Source: Clostridia bacterium
Lineage (GTDB): Bacteria; Bacillota; Clostridia; Lachnospirales; Lachnospiraceae
Assembly (NCBI GenBank): GCA_910575625.1
Contig: CAJTFD010000004.1
Location: 230,836 to 294,835, forward strand
Length of the DNA stretch: 64,000 bases
Reading direction: 5' to 3'
The position numbers and the translations under genes are program-made. Position 1 is the first letter of the stretch; every line of letters begins with the position of its first letter. The notes beneath the pieces are model-generated. The model did no database searches. It saw only the letters and a list, made by a program, of their open reading frames with translations, and was not told the DNA's origin. This document shows positions 37,308-46,125 of this stretch, piece after piece.

Positions 37308-38567
37308 TTGATCGGAAAAGTGATAGGGGATAAGTATGTCCTTTTGAAAAAGATCGGGCAGGGGGGCAGCGGCAGCGTCTATCTGGCCAGGGATCTGCGC
37401 CTGGGGAAGCAGTGGGCGGTGAAAGTCCTAGAGGAGGAAGACGGACGGGAGGCATCTGTCCTGAAATCCTTTGAACACTCCATGATCCCCCGGATCGTCG
37501 ACTGTCTAAAAGAACAGGGGAAGATCTGGCTGGTCATGGACTATATATCCGGCAGGAACCTTTCAGAACTGCAAAGATCCAAAGCCCTGTCCAGGAACAG
37601 ACTGCTGGATCTGGCCATCGACCTGTGCCAGGTACTGTCCTACCTGCACAGCTTAAAACCGCCTTATATCTACGGGGATTTAAAGCCGGAAAATCTGATC
37701 CTGACCCATGAAGGGAAGCTGTTCCTTGTGGATTTTGGGGCCGGGGCGAAGCGGTATAGGGGGATCTGTGAAGGGACGCCGGTCTATATGGCGCCGGAAC
37801 AGGCGGAGGGGATCGCGACCTGCCGTTCAGATATTTATTCTTTTGGGAAGACCTGGCAGTCCCTTTTGGGGGACCCTGTCAGCAGGGATTGGAGGCGGAT
37901 CATGGATAAATGCTGCCAGCGGTCACCGAAGAAGCGGTATCAGAAAGTACAGGAACTGGAAAAATGTTTGAAGAGGATGAAAAGGAAGCGGGAGAACCGC
38001 TGTCTGCTCTTTTTATCAGTCAGCGCCCTGGTCATATGTGCGACGGCCGGATATTTGACGGGGAATAGGGAAAAGGGGGTAAGGAAGATCCAAGAGATAC
38101 AGGCGGGCAGTGTATCCGCAATGGGGAATGAGGTTTCAGAAAATGTGGAAAAGACAGAGGAAAACGGGGAGTGCTTGGGAAAAATAGCAGAAAGATTGGG
38201 GCAAGCTGTAGGGCTGCCGGAGGGCGCTGCCCGGCAACAGAGGTTCAGCGAGGTGACAGAGGAGCTGGAAGGATTTTATCAAAAAGAGACGCAGCGGGAC
38301 TGGAAACTGCGCAGCGGCCTGCTGCTGGCCTGGAGCTATTGGAAGAACGGGGAGACAGAAAAAGCGGAAGAGGTATATCTGAAGATCCTTGCATCTTATC
38401 CGGATTCCGGGGAGTGTTATGGCAGTTACGGTTGTCTGCTGGCGGAGACAGGAGCCTCTAAGGAGAGGCAGCGGGATTTATATGAGAGAGCAGAGCAGAT
38501 GGCCACAGACAAGGAAGGGTATAATTATCAGGTATGGACAAGATATATGGAGGAGCTGGAGGGATGA
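37308..38567 (+). CDS. Membrane-anchored Ser/Thr protein kinase
   Basis: A 419-residue protein. The kinase domain (1-220) has the glycine loop GQGGSGSV at 17-24, ATP-binding Lys39, the catalytic loop YIYGDLKPEN (Asp124; the HRD arginine is replaced by Gly) and DFG at 142-144, followed by GTPVYMAPEQ. A single membrane helix lies at about 229-248 (CLLFLSVSALVICATAGYL). The outer C-terminal part is helical, TPR-like (ETEKAEEVYLKILASYPDSGECYGSYGCLLAETG). The start is TTG at 37308. It precedes a secreted protein gene by an ATGATATG overlap, hinting that the pair works together. Confidence 0.88.
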   Translation: MIGKVIGDKYVLLKKIGQGGSGSVYLARDLRLGKQWAVKVLEEEDGREASVLKSFEHSMIPRIVDCLKEQGKIWLVMDYISGRNLSELQRSKALSRNRLLDLAIDLCQVLSYLHSLKPPYIYGDLKPENLILTHEGKLFLVDFGAGAKRYRGICEGTPVYMAPEQAEGIATCRSDIYSFGKTWQSLLGDPVSRDWRRIMDKCCQRSPKKRYQKVQELEKCLKRMKRKRENRCLLFLSVSALVICATAGYLTGNREKGVRKIQEIQAGSVSAMGNEVSENVEKTEENGECLGKIAERLGQAVGLPEGAARQQRFSEVTEELEGFYQKETQRDWKLRSGLLLAWSYWKNGETEKAEEVYLKILASYPDSGECYGSYGCLLAETGASKERQRDLYERAEQMATDKEGYNYQVWTRYMEELEG

Positions 38568-38568
38568 T

Positions 38569-39453
38569 ATGAAAAATATGAAAAAAATAGGGCTGCGGAT
38601 CAGCCTGTCGGTCATCGGCCTGGTCAGCACATTGCAGGTGTGGGCGGCCCCGATAGATATGGGTGGATTCCAGATCGAAGTGGGGGCGGGCGGGGATGTC
38701 GGGATACAGACGGACCAGAGCGGCGATGAAAAAACGGAGCCGATCCCGTCGTTGCCGGCCGGAGAAGGGCAGAGAGAAGAAGATGTGCCTGCGGTACAGA
38801 CTGGGACTCCCATACCCCAGGCTGAGTCGTGGGAAACATTTCCGGGGGAAGAAAGCGTGCCGGAGCAGGAGACAGATAGACGGATGCTTCCCCAAGCGGA
38901 AACCGGATCGCCAGGAGAAAGTACGGATCCTTTTTTTGATATGATCCAAGAGGAGCCGGTCATACAGGAAGAGGGCAGAGAGGAAATGGCTGAAATGATC
39001 CAGGAGAGCCAGGCGCAGTCGGCATATCCAGAGCAGGACAGGCAGGATGGACCGGAAAAAGGGGAAAAAGAGAACGGGGATAAAAAAGAAGATGATGACA
39101 AGGAGGTAGATAAAATAGATGTAAATAAAAGAGAAAAAAATAAGAGGAAGGCCAAGGCAGGAGAAAAGGCACAGCAGAAGATCCGTTTTATCCATGAAGA
39201 TCTTACGCGGCTCTCAGATATAGGCTCCCTTGCCGTCCGTCTTGAAGGCGAAGAGGCGGTCTGCGTGCTGTCCTGCACGGTCAACCGCAGGGAGTGTGCG
39301 TACCGGTGGGAGGGCGGCTGCCTGCTGCCTGTAGATCCTCTTTTACAAAAAGGGATGAACTGCATGGAACTCTTGGTCCTCCTCGGCGACGGGCAGATGT
39401 TTACCATGGAACCCTGGTACTTTTCTTGCGGTGTGGGCCCGGCTATGCTATAA
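38569..39453 (+). CDS. Secreted acidic low-complexity protein, kinase partner
   Basis: Unrecognised, 294 residues. A signal peptide covers about residues 1-27 (MKKIGLRISLSVIGLVSTLQVWA). A long acidic, Glu/Gln-rich region (residues 60-185) follows, then a Lys/Asp/Glu-rich patch, and a compact C-terminal domain of about 85 residues with four cysteines (CVLSCTVNRREC). The ATG at 38569 overlaps the kinase stop region and GGAGGGATG is just before it. It may be a substrate or ligand of the upstream kinase; this is inferred from position alone. Confidence 0.7.
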   Translation: MKNMKKIGLRISLSVIGLVSTLQVWAAPIDMGGFQIEVGAGGDVGIQTDQSGDEKTEPIPSLPAGEGQREEDVPAVQTGTPIPQAESWETFPGEESVPEQETDRRMLPQAETGSPGESTDPFFDMIQEEPVIQEEGREEMAEMIQESQAQSAYPEQDRQDGPEKGEKENGDKKEDDDKEVDKIDVNKREKNKRKAKAGEKAQQKIRFIHEDLTRLSDIGSLAVRLEGEEAVCVLSCTVNRRECAYRWEGGCLLPVDPLLQKGMNCMELLVLLGDGQMFTMEPWYFSCGVGPAML

Positions 39454-39492
39454 TTTCCAGGAACGACGTTTTCAGGAGAGGAGCAAAAGAGA

Positions 39493-40140
39493 ATGTACCG
39501 TGCTATTTTATTTGATCTGGATGGGACCTTGACGGCTTCGGCGGAGGGGATCACGAAAAGTGTCCAATATGCACTGCATCGGCTTGGGATAGAAGAAACG
39601 GATCTGCATAAACTGGAGGCTTTTATCGGTCCGCCCCTGTTGGATCAGTTTATGGAAGCCTACGGGATGGACCAGGCGTCGGCCGGACAGGCGGTGGTGT
39701 ATTACCGTGAGAGGTATACCCGGCAGGGGATCTATGAGAACAGGCCCTATGAGGGGATCAGGGAGCTTTTACAGGAGCTGAAGGGGCGGGGTTACATCCT
39801 CGGGGTGGCTTCTTCCAAGCCGATCGTGTATGTACGGCAGATATTGGAATATTTCCAGCTCACATCCTTTTTCACAGTGATCGAGGGCAGCCAGATGGAT
39901 GGCTCCCGGGTCACCAAAGGCGATGTGATCCGGGAGGCCATCAGAAAACTGCGGATGGAAGATCAGCTGGAGCAGGTGGCGATGGTGGGCGACCGCAGGC
40001 ATGATATCCTGGGGGCCAGGGAAGTGGGGATCGACTGCGTGGCGGTGGCTTACGGATATGGGAGCATGGAAGAATTGGAACAGGCGGGGCCGGTGATGAT
40101 CGCGCCCACTGTGGGAGGGCTGGAGCGTTTTTTTCCGTAA
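39493..40140 (+). CDS. HAD hydrolase, phosphoglycolate phosphatase-like
   Basis: A 215-residue HAD-superfamily phosphatase with a small helical cap. Motif I is FDLDGTLTAS near residue 7, motif II the LGVASSK segment, motif III K in VTKGDVIREA, and motif IV GDRRHDILGAREVG. The Gph/PpaX subfamily is the closest fit by pattern. Its substrate is not determined by sequence. It lies 40 bp after the secreted protein gene behind AGGAGAGGAG and just before a CPBP gene, probably in one operon. Confidence 0.9.
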   Translation: MYRAILFDLDGTLTASAEGITKSVQYALHRLGIEETDLHKLEAFIGPPLLDQFMEAYGMDQASAGQAVVYYRERYTRQGIYENRPYEGIRELLQELKGRGYILGVASSKPIVYVRQILEYFQLTSFFTVIEGSQMDGSRVTKGDVIREAIRKLRMEDQLEQVAMVGDRRHDILGAREVGIDCVAVAYGYGSMEELEQAGPVMIAPTVGGLERFFP

Positions 40141-40172
40141 ACCCTCTGCAGCGGCGGGGTTGGCTCCGCAAA

Positions 40173-40940
40173 GTGTGGAGGGTGCTTTACCCGGCAGGGA
40201 TCCATTTTGTGGCCGGCTATGTGGTGGGGCAGGCATTGATCATATTCCTGCTCCTGACGGGGCAGGGTCTGGGCCAGGTGGAAAGATACAGCCTGGCGGC
40301 CACAGGCATCACAGGGCTGGTGATAATGCCCATCGCCCTGTGGCTGATGAGACTGGATGAAAAGAAGGGCGGTTATTACCGGGGCGGCCGGTTCAAGCGG
40401 CGGATGCGTCCGGCAGAGGTGGTGTGGATGCTGCTCTTGGGCATGTCTGTCTGTCATATGGCGAATATGCTGCTGTCCATGCTGCAGATCGCGCGCCTGT
40501 TCCCAGGGTATGGGGAATTGTCGGAGCGGGTCTTCGCGGATCAAAACCTTTTGGCCATGTTGTTCTGGGTAGGGCTGGTGGCTCCGATCGCGGAGGAACT
40601 GATCTTCCGCGGACTGATCTTCCGGCGGCTCCTGGATGATATGCGCGTGGGATGGGCGATCGGGATCTCTGCTTTTTTCTTCGGCATCTACCATGGGAAT
40701 GTGCTGCAGTTTTTGTATGCGGGTATCTTGGGCGCGTGTTTTGCCTACTGTTATTACCGGCTGCGCAGTCTGTGGGCACCGATACTGCTCCATATAGGAG
40801 CCAATTGCTGGTCCGTGATCCTGACCCAGCTGGCGGCAGGCGGTGCAACGCCCCAGCTCGGGTATATACTGCTGTTGGTCATGGGGGTGGAGATGGTGAT
40901 CTTAGTGTCCTCCATCGTTGCTTTTTGCAGAAAGCCGTGA
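40173..40940 (+). CDS. CPBP family intramembrane metalloprotease
   Basis: A 255-residue polytopic membrane protein with about eight helices. The CPBP (Rce1-like, ABI) signature is present: EELIFRGLIFRRL at about residue 141, then HGNVLQFLYAG, and LWAPILLHIGAN near 210. The paired glutamates, Arg and later His form the metal site. In Firmicutes members act in prenyl-protein or bacteriocin processing and immunity. A GTG at 40173 is the best available start; the frame stays open a little upstream through the HAD stop codon, so the start is uncertain. It closes the kinase-HAD-CPBP gene string. Confidence 0.85.
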   Translation: MWRVLYPAGIHFVAGYVVGQALIIFLLLTGQGLGQVERYSLAATGITGLVIMPIALWLMRLDEKKGGYYRGGRFKRRMRPAEVVWMLLLGMSVCHMANMLLSMLQIARLFPGYGELSERVFADQNLLAMLFWVGLVAPIAEELIFRGLIFRRLLDDMRVGWAIGISAFFFGIYHGNVLQFLYAGILGACFAYCYYRLRSLWAPILLHIGANCWSVILTQLAAGGATPQLGYILLLVMGVEMVILVSSIVAFCRKP

Positions 40941-41033
40941 TCTATAAAGCCATGGATCTATAAAGCTTTGCATGGCCGGGTTTTACCGCTATAATGACCA
41001 TAACTGATGATGGTCATGGAGAGAAGGTGGTGA

Positions 41034-41242
41034 ATGGATATGGAGGTATCGGAAATGGACAATGGTGAGATCCTGCAACGGGGTATTGAGGATTTCAGGG
41101 AGATACAGGAGTATATGTCATTGTCAAAAAAGAGTACGCCACGGAAACATATGCCAGATTAAAAAAGAAATACATTTCCCTGAAAGTATTACTAAACAGT
41201 CTGGGTGTAAACCTGACGGAGCTTGATGAGATAAAAAAATAG
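41034..41242 (+). pseudogene. Frameshifted small gene
   Basis: An ATG at 41034 behind GAGAAGG opens EMDNGEILQRGIEDFREI, then stops at TAA 41160-41162. A second frame picks up the protein-like sequence near 41110: VKKEYATETYARLKKKYISL and on to TAG at 41240-41242, ending LTELDEIKK. Joined, they would give a normal helical protein of about 68 residues. The simplest reading is a one-base deletion in a real small gene between about 41110 and 41130. The family was not recognised. A terminator hairpin follows directly. Confidence 0.5.
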
Positions 41243-41257
41243 CCTATATGGTGATCG

Positions 41258-41305
41258 GGTCACGGCTGCTGGTCAGACTGGCGGTTGTGACCTGTTTTCT
41301 TTTTG
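41258..41305 (+). terminator. Hairpin after the frameshifted gene
   Basis: GGTCAC (41258-41263) pairs with GTGACC (41287-41292), followed by TGTTTTCTTTTT. It is a moderate intrinsic terminator. Confidence 0.65.
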
Positions 41306-41503
41306 AAAAGATGTATATACAATTAAGAAAATTTAAAAATGTGAGGTGTTTCAATGGACTTTTTTATGTCTTTTTAAACCTGCATTGGTATACGGGAGAT
41401 GTGTGAAATGGAGATAAAAGAGAATATTTGGCATTATTATCAGATAAAATATAAATAATAATATAAAAATCAGATTATCTGACAATATAAAGAAAAAAGG
41501 ATA
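41306..41503. other. AT-rich region upstream of gltB
   Basis: No gene is visible. A perfect palindrome TCAGAT, T, ATCTGA lies at 41470-41482, some 22 bp before the gltB -35 element, and is a plausible regulator site. Which regulator would bind it is unknown. Confidence 0.45.
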
Positions 41504-41532
41504 TTTACAACCGGGCAAAAATGGTTTATAGT
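41504..41532 (+). promoter_or_regulatory. Promoter of gltBD
   Basis: TTTACA at 41504-41509 and TATAGT at 41527-41532 with a 17-bp spacer, about 55 bp upstream of the gltB ATG. Confidence 0.7.
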
Positions 41533-41586
41533 ATCTATAGTGACCACGAGCAAGAGAGGCAGGTATAGAAAGGATGGTTTTCTTAA

Positions 41587-44500
41587 ATGGAGAAAACGTT
41601 ATACGACGCCCGGTTCGAGCATGACAACTGCGGGATCGGTGCGGTAGTAAATATAAAAGGGATAAAGACCCATGGGACGGTGGCCAACGCATTGAAGATC
41701 GTTGAGAACCTGGAGCATAGGGCTGGCAAAGATGCCGAAGGAAAGACAGGAGACGGAGTGGGGATCCTATTGCAGATCTCGCACAAGTTTTTTTCAAGAG
41801 TCTGTCGATCCATCGGCATTTTTTTGGGTGAAGAGAGAGATTACGGCGTGGGGATGTTCTTTTTTCCGCAGGATGAGCTGAAACGCAACCAGGCCAAAAA
41901 GATGTTTGAAGTGATCGTGGAGAAAGAGGGTCTGGAATTTCTGGGATGGAGGGATGTACCCACAGCGCCGGGGGTGCTGGGACATCGGGCGGTGGCCTGT
42001 ATGCCCTATATCATGCAGGGTTTCATCAAGCGGCCCAGGGGATCGGCCCGGGGGCTGGCGTTTGACCGGCAGCTCTACATTGTCCGCCGCATCTTTGAGC
42101 AGAGCAATGATGATACATATGTGTCGTCCTTATCCAGTCGGACGATCGCCTATAAGGGGATGTTCCTGGTGGGGCAGCTGCGCACGTTTTACAAGGATCT
42201 GCAGAGCGAGGACTATGAGTCGGCCATCGCCATGGTCCATTCCCGGTTCAGCACCAACACCAACCCCAGCTGGGAGCGGGCGCATCCCAACCGTTTCATC
42301 GTACACAACGGCGAGATCAACACGATCCGGGGCAACGGGGATAAGATGCTGGCCCGGGAGGAGACCATGGATAACGGCGCACTGGGGGACGACCTGTATA
42401 AAGTGCTCCCGGTGGTGAATGCGACGGGGTCGGACTCTGCCATGCTGGATAACACCCTGGAGTTTTTGGTCATGAGCGGCATGCCCCTGCCGTTGGCGGT
42501 CATGATCACCATACCGGAACCGTGGGCGAACAATAAGACCATGAGCCAGAAGAAGAAAGATTTCTATCAATACTATGCGACGATGATGGAACCTTGGGAC
42601 GGCCCGGCCTCGATCTTATTCAGCGACGGGGATATCATGGGTGCGGTGCTGGACCGCAACGGGCTTCGGCCTTCCAGGTACTATGTGACCTCGGACGGCT
42701 ATGTGATCTTGTCCTCGGAGGTGGGGGTCCTGGACATCGACCCGTCGAAGATCATAGAAAAGGAACGGCTCCATCCGGGCAAGATGCTGCTGGTGGATAC
42801 AGTCCAGGGCAAGATGATCTCCGATGATGAGGTGAAAGAATACTATGCGGGCAAGCAGCCCTACGGGGAATGGCTGGACAGTCATCTGGTGACGCTCAAG
42901 GAACTGAGGATCCCCAATAAAAGGGTGCCTTCTTATACGTCGGAGGAACGGGCAAGGCTGCAGAAATCTTTTGGCTACGCGTACGAGGACTGCCGGACGT
43001 CCATCCTGCACATGGCGGCCACCGGCAGTGAGGGGATCGCGGCCATGGGTGCGGACACACCGATCCCGGTCCTGTCAAAAGGGCATAACCCCCTGTTCGA
43101 CTATTTTAAACAGCAGTTTGCCCAGGTGACCAACCCGCCCCTGGATGCGATCCGGGAGGAGATCGTCACGTCCACCACGGTGTATGTGGGTGAGGATGGG
43201 AACCTTCTGGAGGAAAAGCCGGAAAACTGTACGGTCTTGAAGGTAGAAAATCCGATCCTCACCAACACGGATCTCTTGAAGATCAAGAATATGAAGCGTA
43301 GGGAGTTCAAGATCGAGACGATCCCGATCTTATTTTACAAGAATACCAGCCTGGAAAAAGCGATCGACCGTCTGTTCGTGGAGGTGGACCGGGCGCACAG
43401 GAACGGGGCGAAAGTTTTGATCCTCTCGGACCGGGGTGTGGATGAAAACCATGTGGCGATCCCGTCCCTTCTAGCCGTTTCGGCGGTGCACCAGCATCTG
43501 GTGAAGACGAAGAAGAGGACCTCCCTGGCGATCATCCTGGAATCTGGGGAACCCCGGGAAGTACATCACTTTGCCACTTTATTGGGGTATGGGGCCTGCG
43601 CGGTCAATCCTTATCTGGCACAGGATACGATCTATGAACTGATCGACACGGGGATCTTGGATAAAGACCCCTATGCGGCTGTGGAAGATTACAACAACGC
43701 GATCCTCCATGGGATCGTGAAGATCGCGTCCAAGATGGGGATCTCTACGATCCAGTCGTACAGCGGTTCCCAGATCTTCGAGGCGGTGGGGATCGCGAAG
43801 GATGTGGTGGATAAATATTTTACCAACACGGTCAGCCGGATCGGGGGCATCACGCTGGAGGACATTGAGCGGGAGGCGGATCAGCTCCACGCGGCGGCTT
43901 TTGACACCCTGGGGTTGGAGACGGATCTGTCTTTGGACAGCATGGGGCGGCATAAGATGAGGAGCGGCGGGGAACGCCATCTGTACAACCCCCAGACCAT
44001 CCATCTCCTCCAGGAGTCCACGAAACAGGGCGATTACAAGATGTTCAAGGAATACACGAAACTCTTGGAGGCGGAGGAGGAGCAGAGTCTGCTCCGGGAT
44101 CTGATGGAGCTGCGATATCCGAAACAGGGGATCCCGCTGGAGGAAGTGGAGAGCGTGGACTCCATCGTGCGTCGGTTCAAGACCGGGGCCATGTCCTACG
44201 GTTCCATCTCCCAGGAGGCCCATGAGACGCTGGCCATCGCCATGAACCGGATCCATGGGAGATCCAACACCGGGGAGGGCGGCGAGAGCCTGGATCGGCT
44301 CACGGTGGGTCCAGACGGACAGAACCGCTGTTCAGCGATCAAGCAGGTGGCTTCCGGGCGTTTCGGCGTCACGTCCAGGTATCTGGTCAGCGCCCAGGAG
44401 ATCCAGATCAAGATGGCCCAGGGGGCAAAACCGGGAGAGGGCGGTCATCTTCCAGGAGGGAAAGTGTATCCGTGGATCGCGACGACCCGGCATTCCACGC

Positions 44501-46122
44501 CTGGGGTCAGCCTGATCTCACCGCCGCCCCATCACGACATCTACTCCATCGAGGATCTGGCGCAGCTGATCTATGATCTAAAAAACGCTAATCCCGATGC
44601 GACGATCTCGGTCAAACTGGTGGCGGAGGCAGGCGTGGGGACTGTGGCCGCCGGTGTGGCGAAAGCCGGGGCGCAGGTGATCTTGATCTCCGGGTACGAC
44701 GGCGGCACCGGGGCCGCGCCGGGCAGCTCTATCTACAATGCGGGCCTTCCCTGGGAACTGGGGCTCTCGGAGACTCATCAGACCCTGATCATGAACGGAC
44801 TGCGCAACAAAGTACGCATCGAGACGGATGGAAAATTGATGACTGGAAAGCATGTGGCCATAGCCGCCATGCTGGGCGCGGAGGAGTTTGGTTTTGCCAC
44901 AGCGCCGCTGATCACCATGGGCTGTGTGATGATGCGCGTCTGCAACCTGGACACCTGTCCGGTGGGCGTGGCCACCCAGAATCCTGAACTGCGCAAGCGT
45001 TTCCGCGGGAAACCGGAGTACGTGGTCAATTTCATGCGTTTTATCGCGGAGGAACTGCGGGAATACATGGCGAGACTGGGCGTGCGCACGGTGGATGAGC
45101 TGGTGGGCAGGACGGATTTTTTATGCGCCCGGACGGATATCCAGGCGGAGAAGGCAAAGAAAGTGGATCTGGACAACATCCTGTCCAATCCCTACGCGGC
45201 CGCCAAACAGAAGGTTGTCTTCGACCCGAAACAGGTCTATGATTTTGAGCTGGATCAAAAGGCGGACCGGACGATCCTGCTGAAAAAATTCAAGGACGCG
45301 CTGGAGAATGGCCAGAAGCGCAGTGTGGAGCTGGATGTGGGCAATACGGACCGGACCTTTGGGACCATGTTCGGGGCAGAGATCACGAAACGCTATGGCG
45401 ATACATTGGAAGAAGATACATTTACGGTGAAATGCCATGGGGCCGGAGGCCAGAGCTTCGGGGCATTCATCCCCAAGGGGCTGACCCTGGAGCTGGTGGG
45501 CGACAGCAACGATTATTTTGGAAAAGGATTATCCGGCGGCAAATTGGTGGTCTATCCGCCCAGGGGGAGCCGTTTCCGCCAGGATGAAAACATCATCGTG
45601 GGCAACGTGGTCCTCTACGGGGCGACCAGCGGAAAAGCCTACATCAACGGCGTGGCCGGCGAGCGGTTCTGCGTGCGCAACTCCGGCGCGATGGCTGTGG
45701 TGGAGGGCGTGGGCGACCACGGCTGTGAGTATATGACCGGGGGCCGTGTGGTGATCCTAGGAAATGTGGGTAAAAATTTTGCCGCGGGCATGAGCGGCGG
45801 GATCGCCTATGTGCTGGATGAACGAAACGACCTGTATACCAAGACAAACAAAGCCATGGTCTCCATCGAGAAGGTGACGTCCAAATACGACGTGCAGGAG
45901 TTAAAGACCATGATCCAGGAGCATGCGGCTTATACCAATTCTGTGAAAGGAAAACAAGTGCTGGATCGTTTCGAGGAGTATCTGCCCAAATTTAAGAAGA
46001 TCATCCCCAATGATTACAACCGGATGCTCTCAGCCATCGTGAAGATGGAGGAAAAAGGTTTGAGTTCCCAGCAGGCACAGATCGAAGCGTTTTATGCAAA
46101 CAAGCAGGAAGAGGAGGGATAA
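41587..46122 (+). CDS. gltB: Glutamate synthase, large subunit
   Basis: Transfers the amide of glutamine to 2-oxoglutarate. At 1511 residues it is full length. The glutaminase domain begins after a 14-residue propeptide: Cys15 in HDNCGIGAV becomes the N-terminal nucleophile. The VHSRFSTNTNPSWERAHPNRFI stretch belongs to this domain. The FMN-synthase domain contains GRSNTGEGGE, GAKPGEGGHLPGGKV and the iron-sulfur cysteines CNLDTCPVGVATQ. The last 300 residues are the GXGXG beta-helix. The ATG follows AAAGGATGG. gltD starts 3 bp after the stop codon. Confidence 0.97.
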   Translation: MEKTLYDARFEHDNCGIGAVVNIKGIKTHGTVANALKIVENLEHRAGKDAEGKTGDGVGILLQISHKFFSRVCRSIGIFLGEERDYGVGMFFFPQDELKRNQAKKMFEVIVEKEGLEFLGWRDVPTAPGVLGHRAVACMPYIMQGFIKRPRGSARGLAFDRQLYIVRRIFEQSNDDTYVSSLSSRTIAYKGMFLVGQLRTFYKDLQSEDYESAIAMVHSRFSTNTNPSWERAHPNRFIVHNGEINTIRGNGDKMLAREETMDNGALGDDLYKVLPVVNATGSDSAMLDNTLEFLVMSGMPLPLAVMITIPEPWANNKTMSQKKKDFYQYYATMMEPWDGPASILFSDGDIMGAVLDRNGLRPSRYYVTSDGYVILSSEVGVLDIDPSKIIEKERLHPGKMLLVDTVQGKMISDDEVKEYYAGKQPYGEWLDSHLVTLKELRIPNKRVPSYTSEERARLQKSFGYAYEDCRTSILHMAATGSEGIAAMGADTPIPVLSKGHNPLFDYFKQQFAQVTNPPLDAIREEIVTSTTVYVGEDGNLLEEKPENCTVLKVENPILTNTDLLKIKNMKRREFKIETIPILFYKNTSLEKAIDRLFVEVDRAHRNGAKVLILSDRGVDENHVAIPSLLAVSAVHQHLVKTKKRTSLAIILESGEPREVHHFATLLGYGACAVNPYLAQDTIYELIDTGILDKDPYAAVEDYNNAILHGIVKIASKMGISTIQSYSGSQIFEAVGIAKDVVDKYFTNTVSRIGGITLEDIEREADQLHAAAFDTLGLETDLSLDSMGRHKMRSGGERHLYNPQTIHLLQESTKQGDYKMFKEYTKLLEAEEEQSLLRDLMELRYPKQGIPLEEVESVDSIVRRFKTGAMSYGSISQEAHETLAIAMNRIHGRSNTGEGGESLDRLTVGPDGQNRCSAIKQVASGRFGVTSRYLVSAQEIQIKMAQGAKPGEGGHLPGGKVYPWIATTRHSTPGVSLISPPPHHDIYSIEDLAQLIYDLKNANPDATISVKLVAEAGVGTVAAGVAKAGAQVILISGYDGGTGAAPGSSIYNAGLPWELGLSETHQTLIMNGLRNKVRIETDGKLMTGKHVAIAAMLGAEEFGFATAPLITMGCVMMRVCNLDTCPVGVATQNPELRKRFRGKPEYVVNFMRFIAEELREYMARLGVRTVDELVGRTDFLCARTDIQAEKAKKVDLDNILSNPYAAAKQKVVFDPKQVYDFELDQKADRTILLKKFKDALENGQKRSVELDVGNTDRTFGTMFGAEITKRYGDTLEEDTFTVKCHGAGGQSFGAFIPKGLTLELVGDSNDYFGKGLSGGKLVVYPPRGSRFRQDENIIVGNVVLYGATSGKAYINGVAGERFCVRNSGAMAVVEGVGDHGCEYMTGGRVVILGNVGKNFAAGMSGGIAYVLDERNDLYTKTNKAMVSIEKVTSKYDVQELKTMIQEHAAYTNSVKGKQVLDRFEEYLPKFKKIIPNDYNRMLSAIVKMEEKGLSSQQAQIEAFYANKQEEEG

Positions 46123-46125
46123 AAA

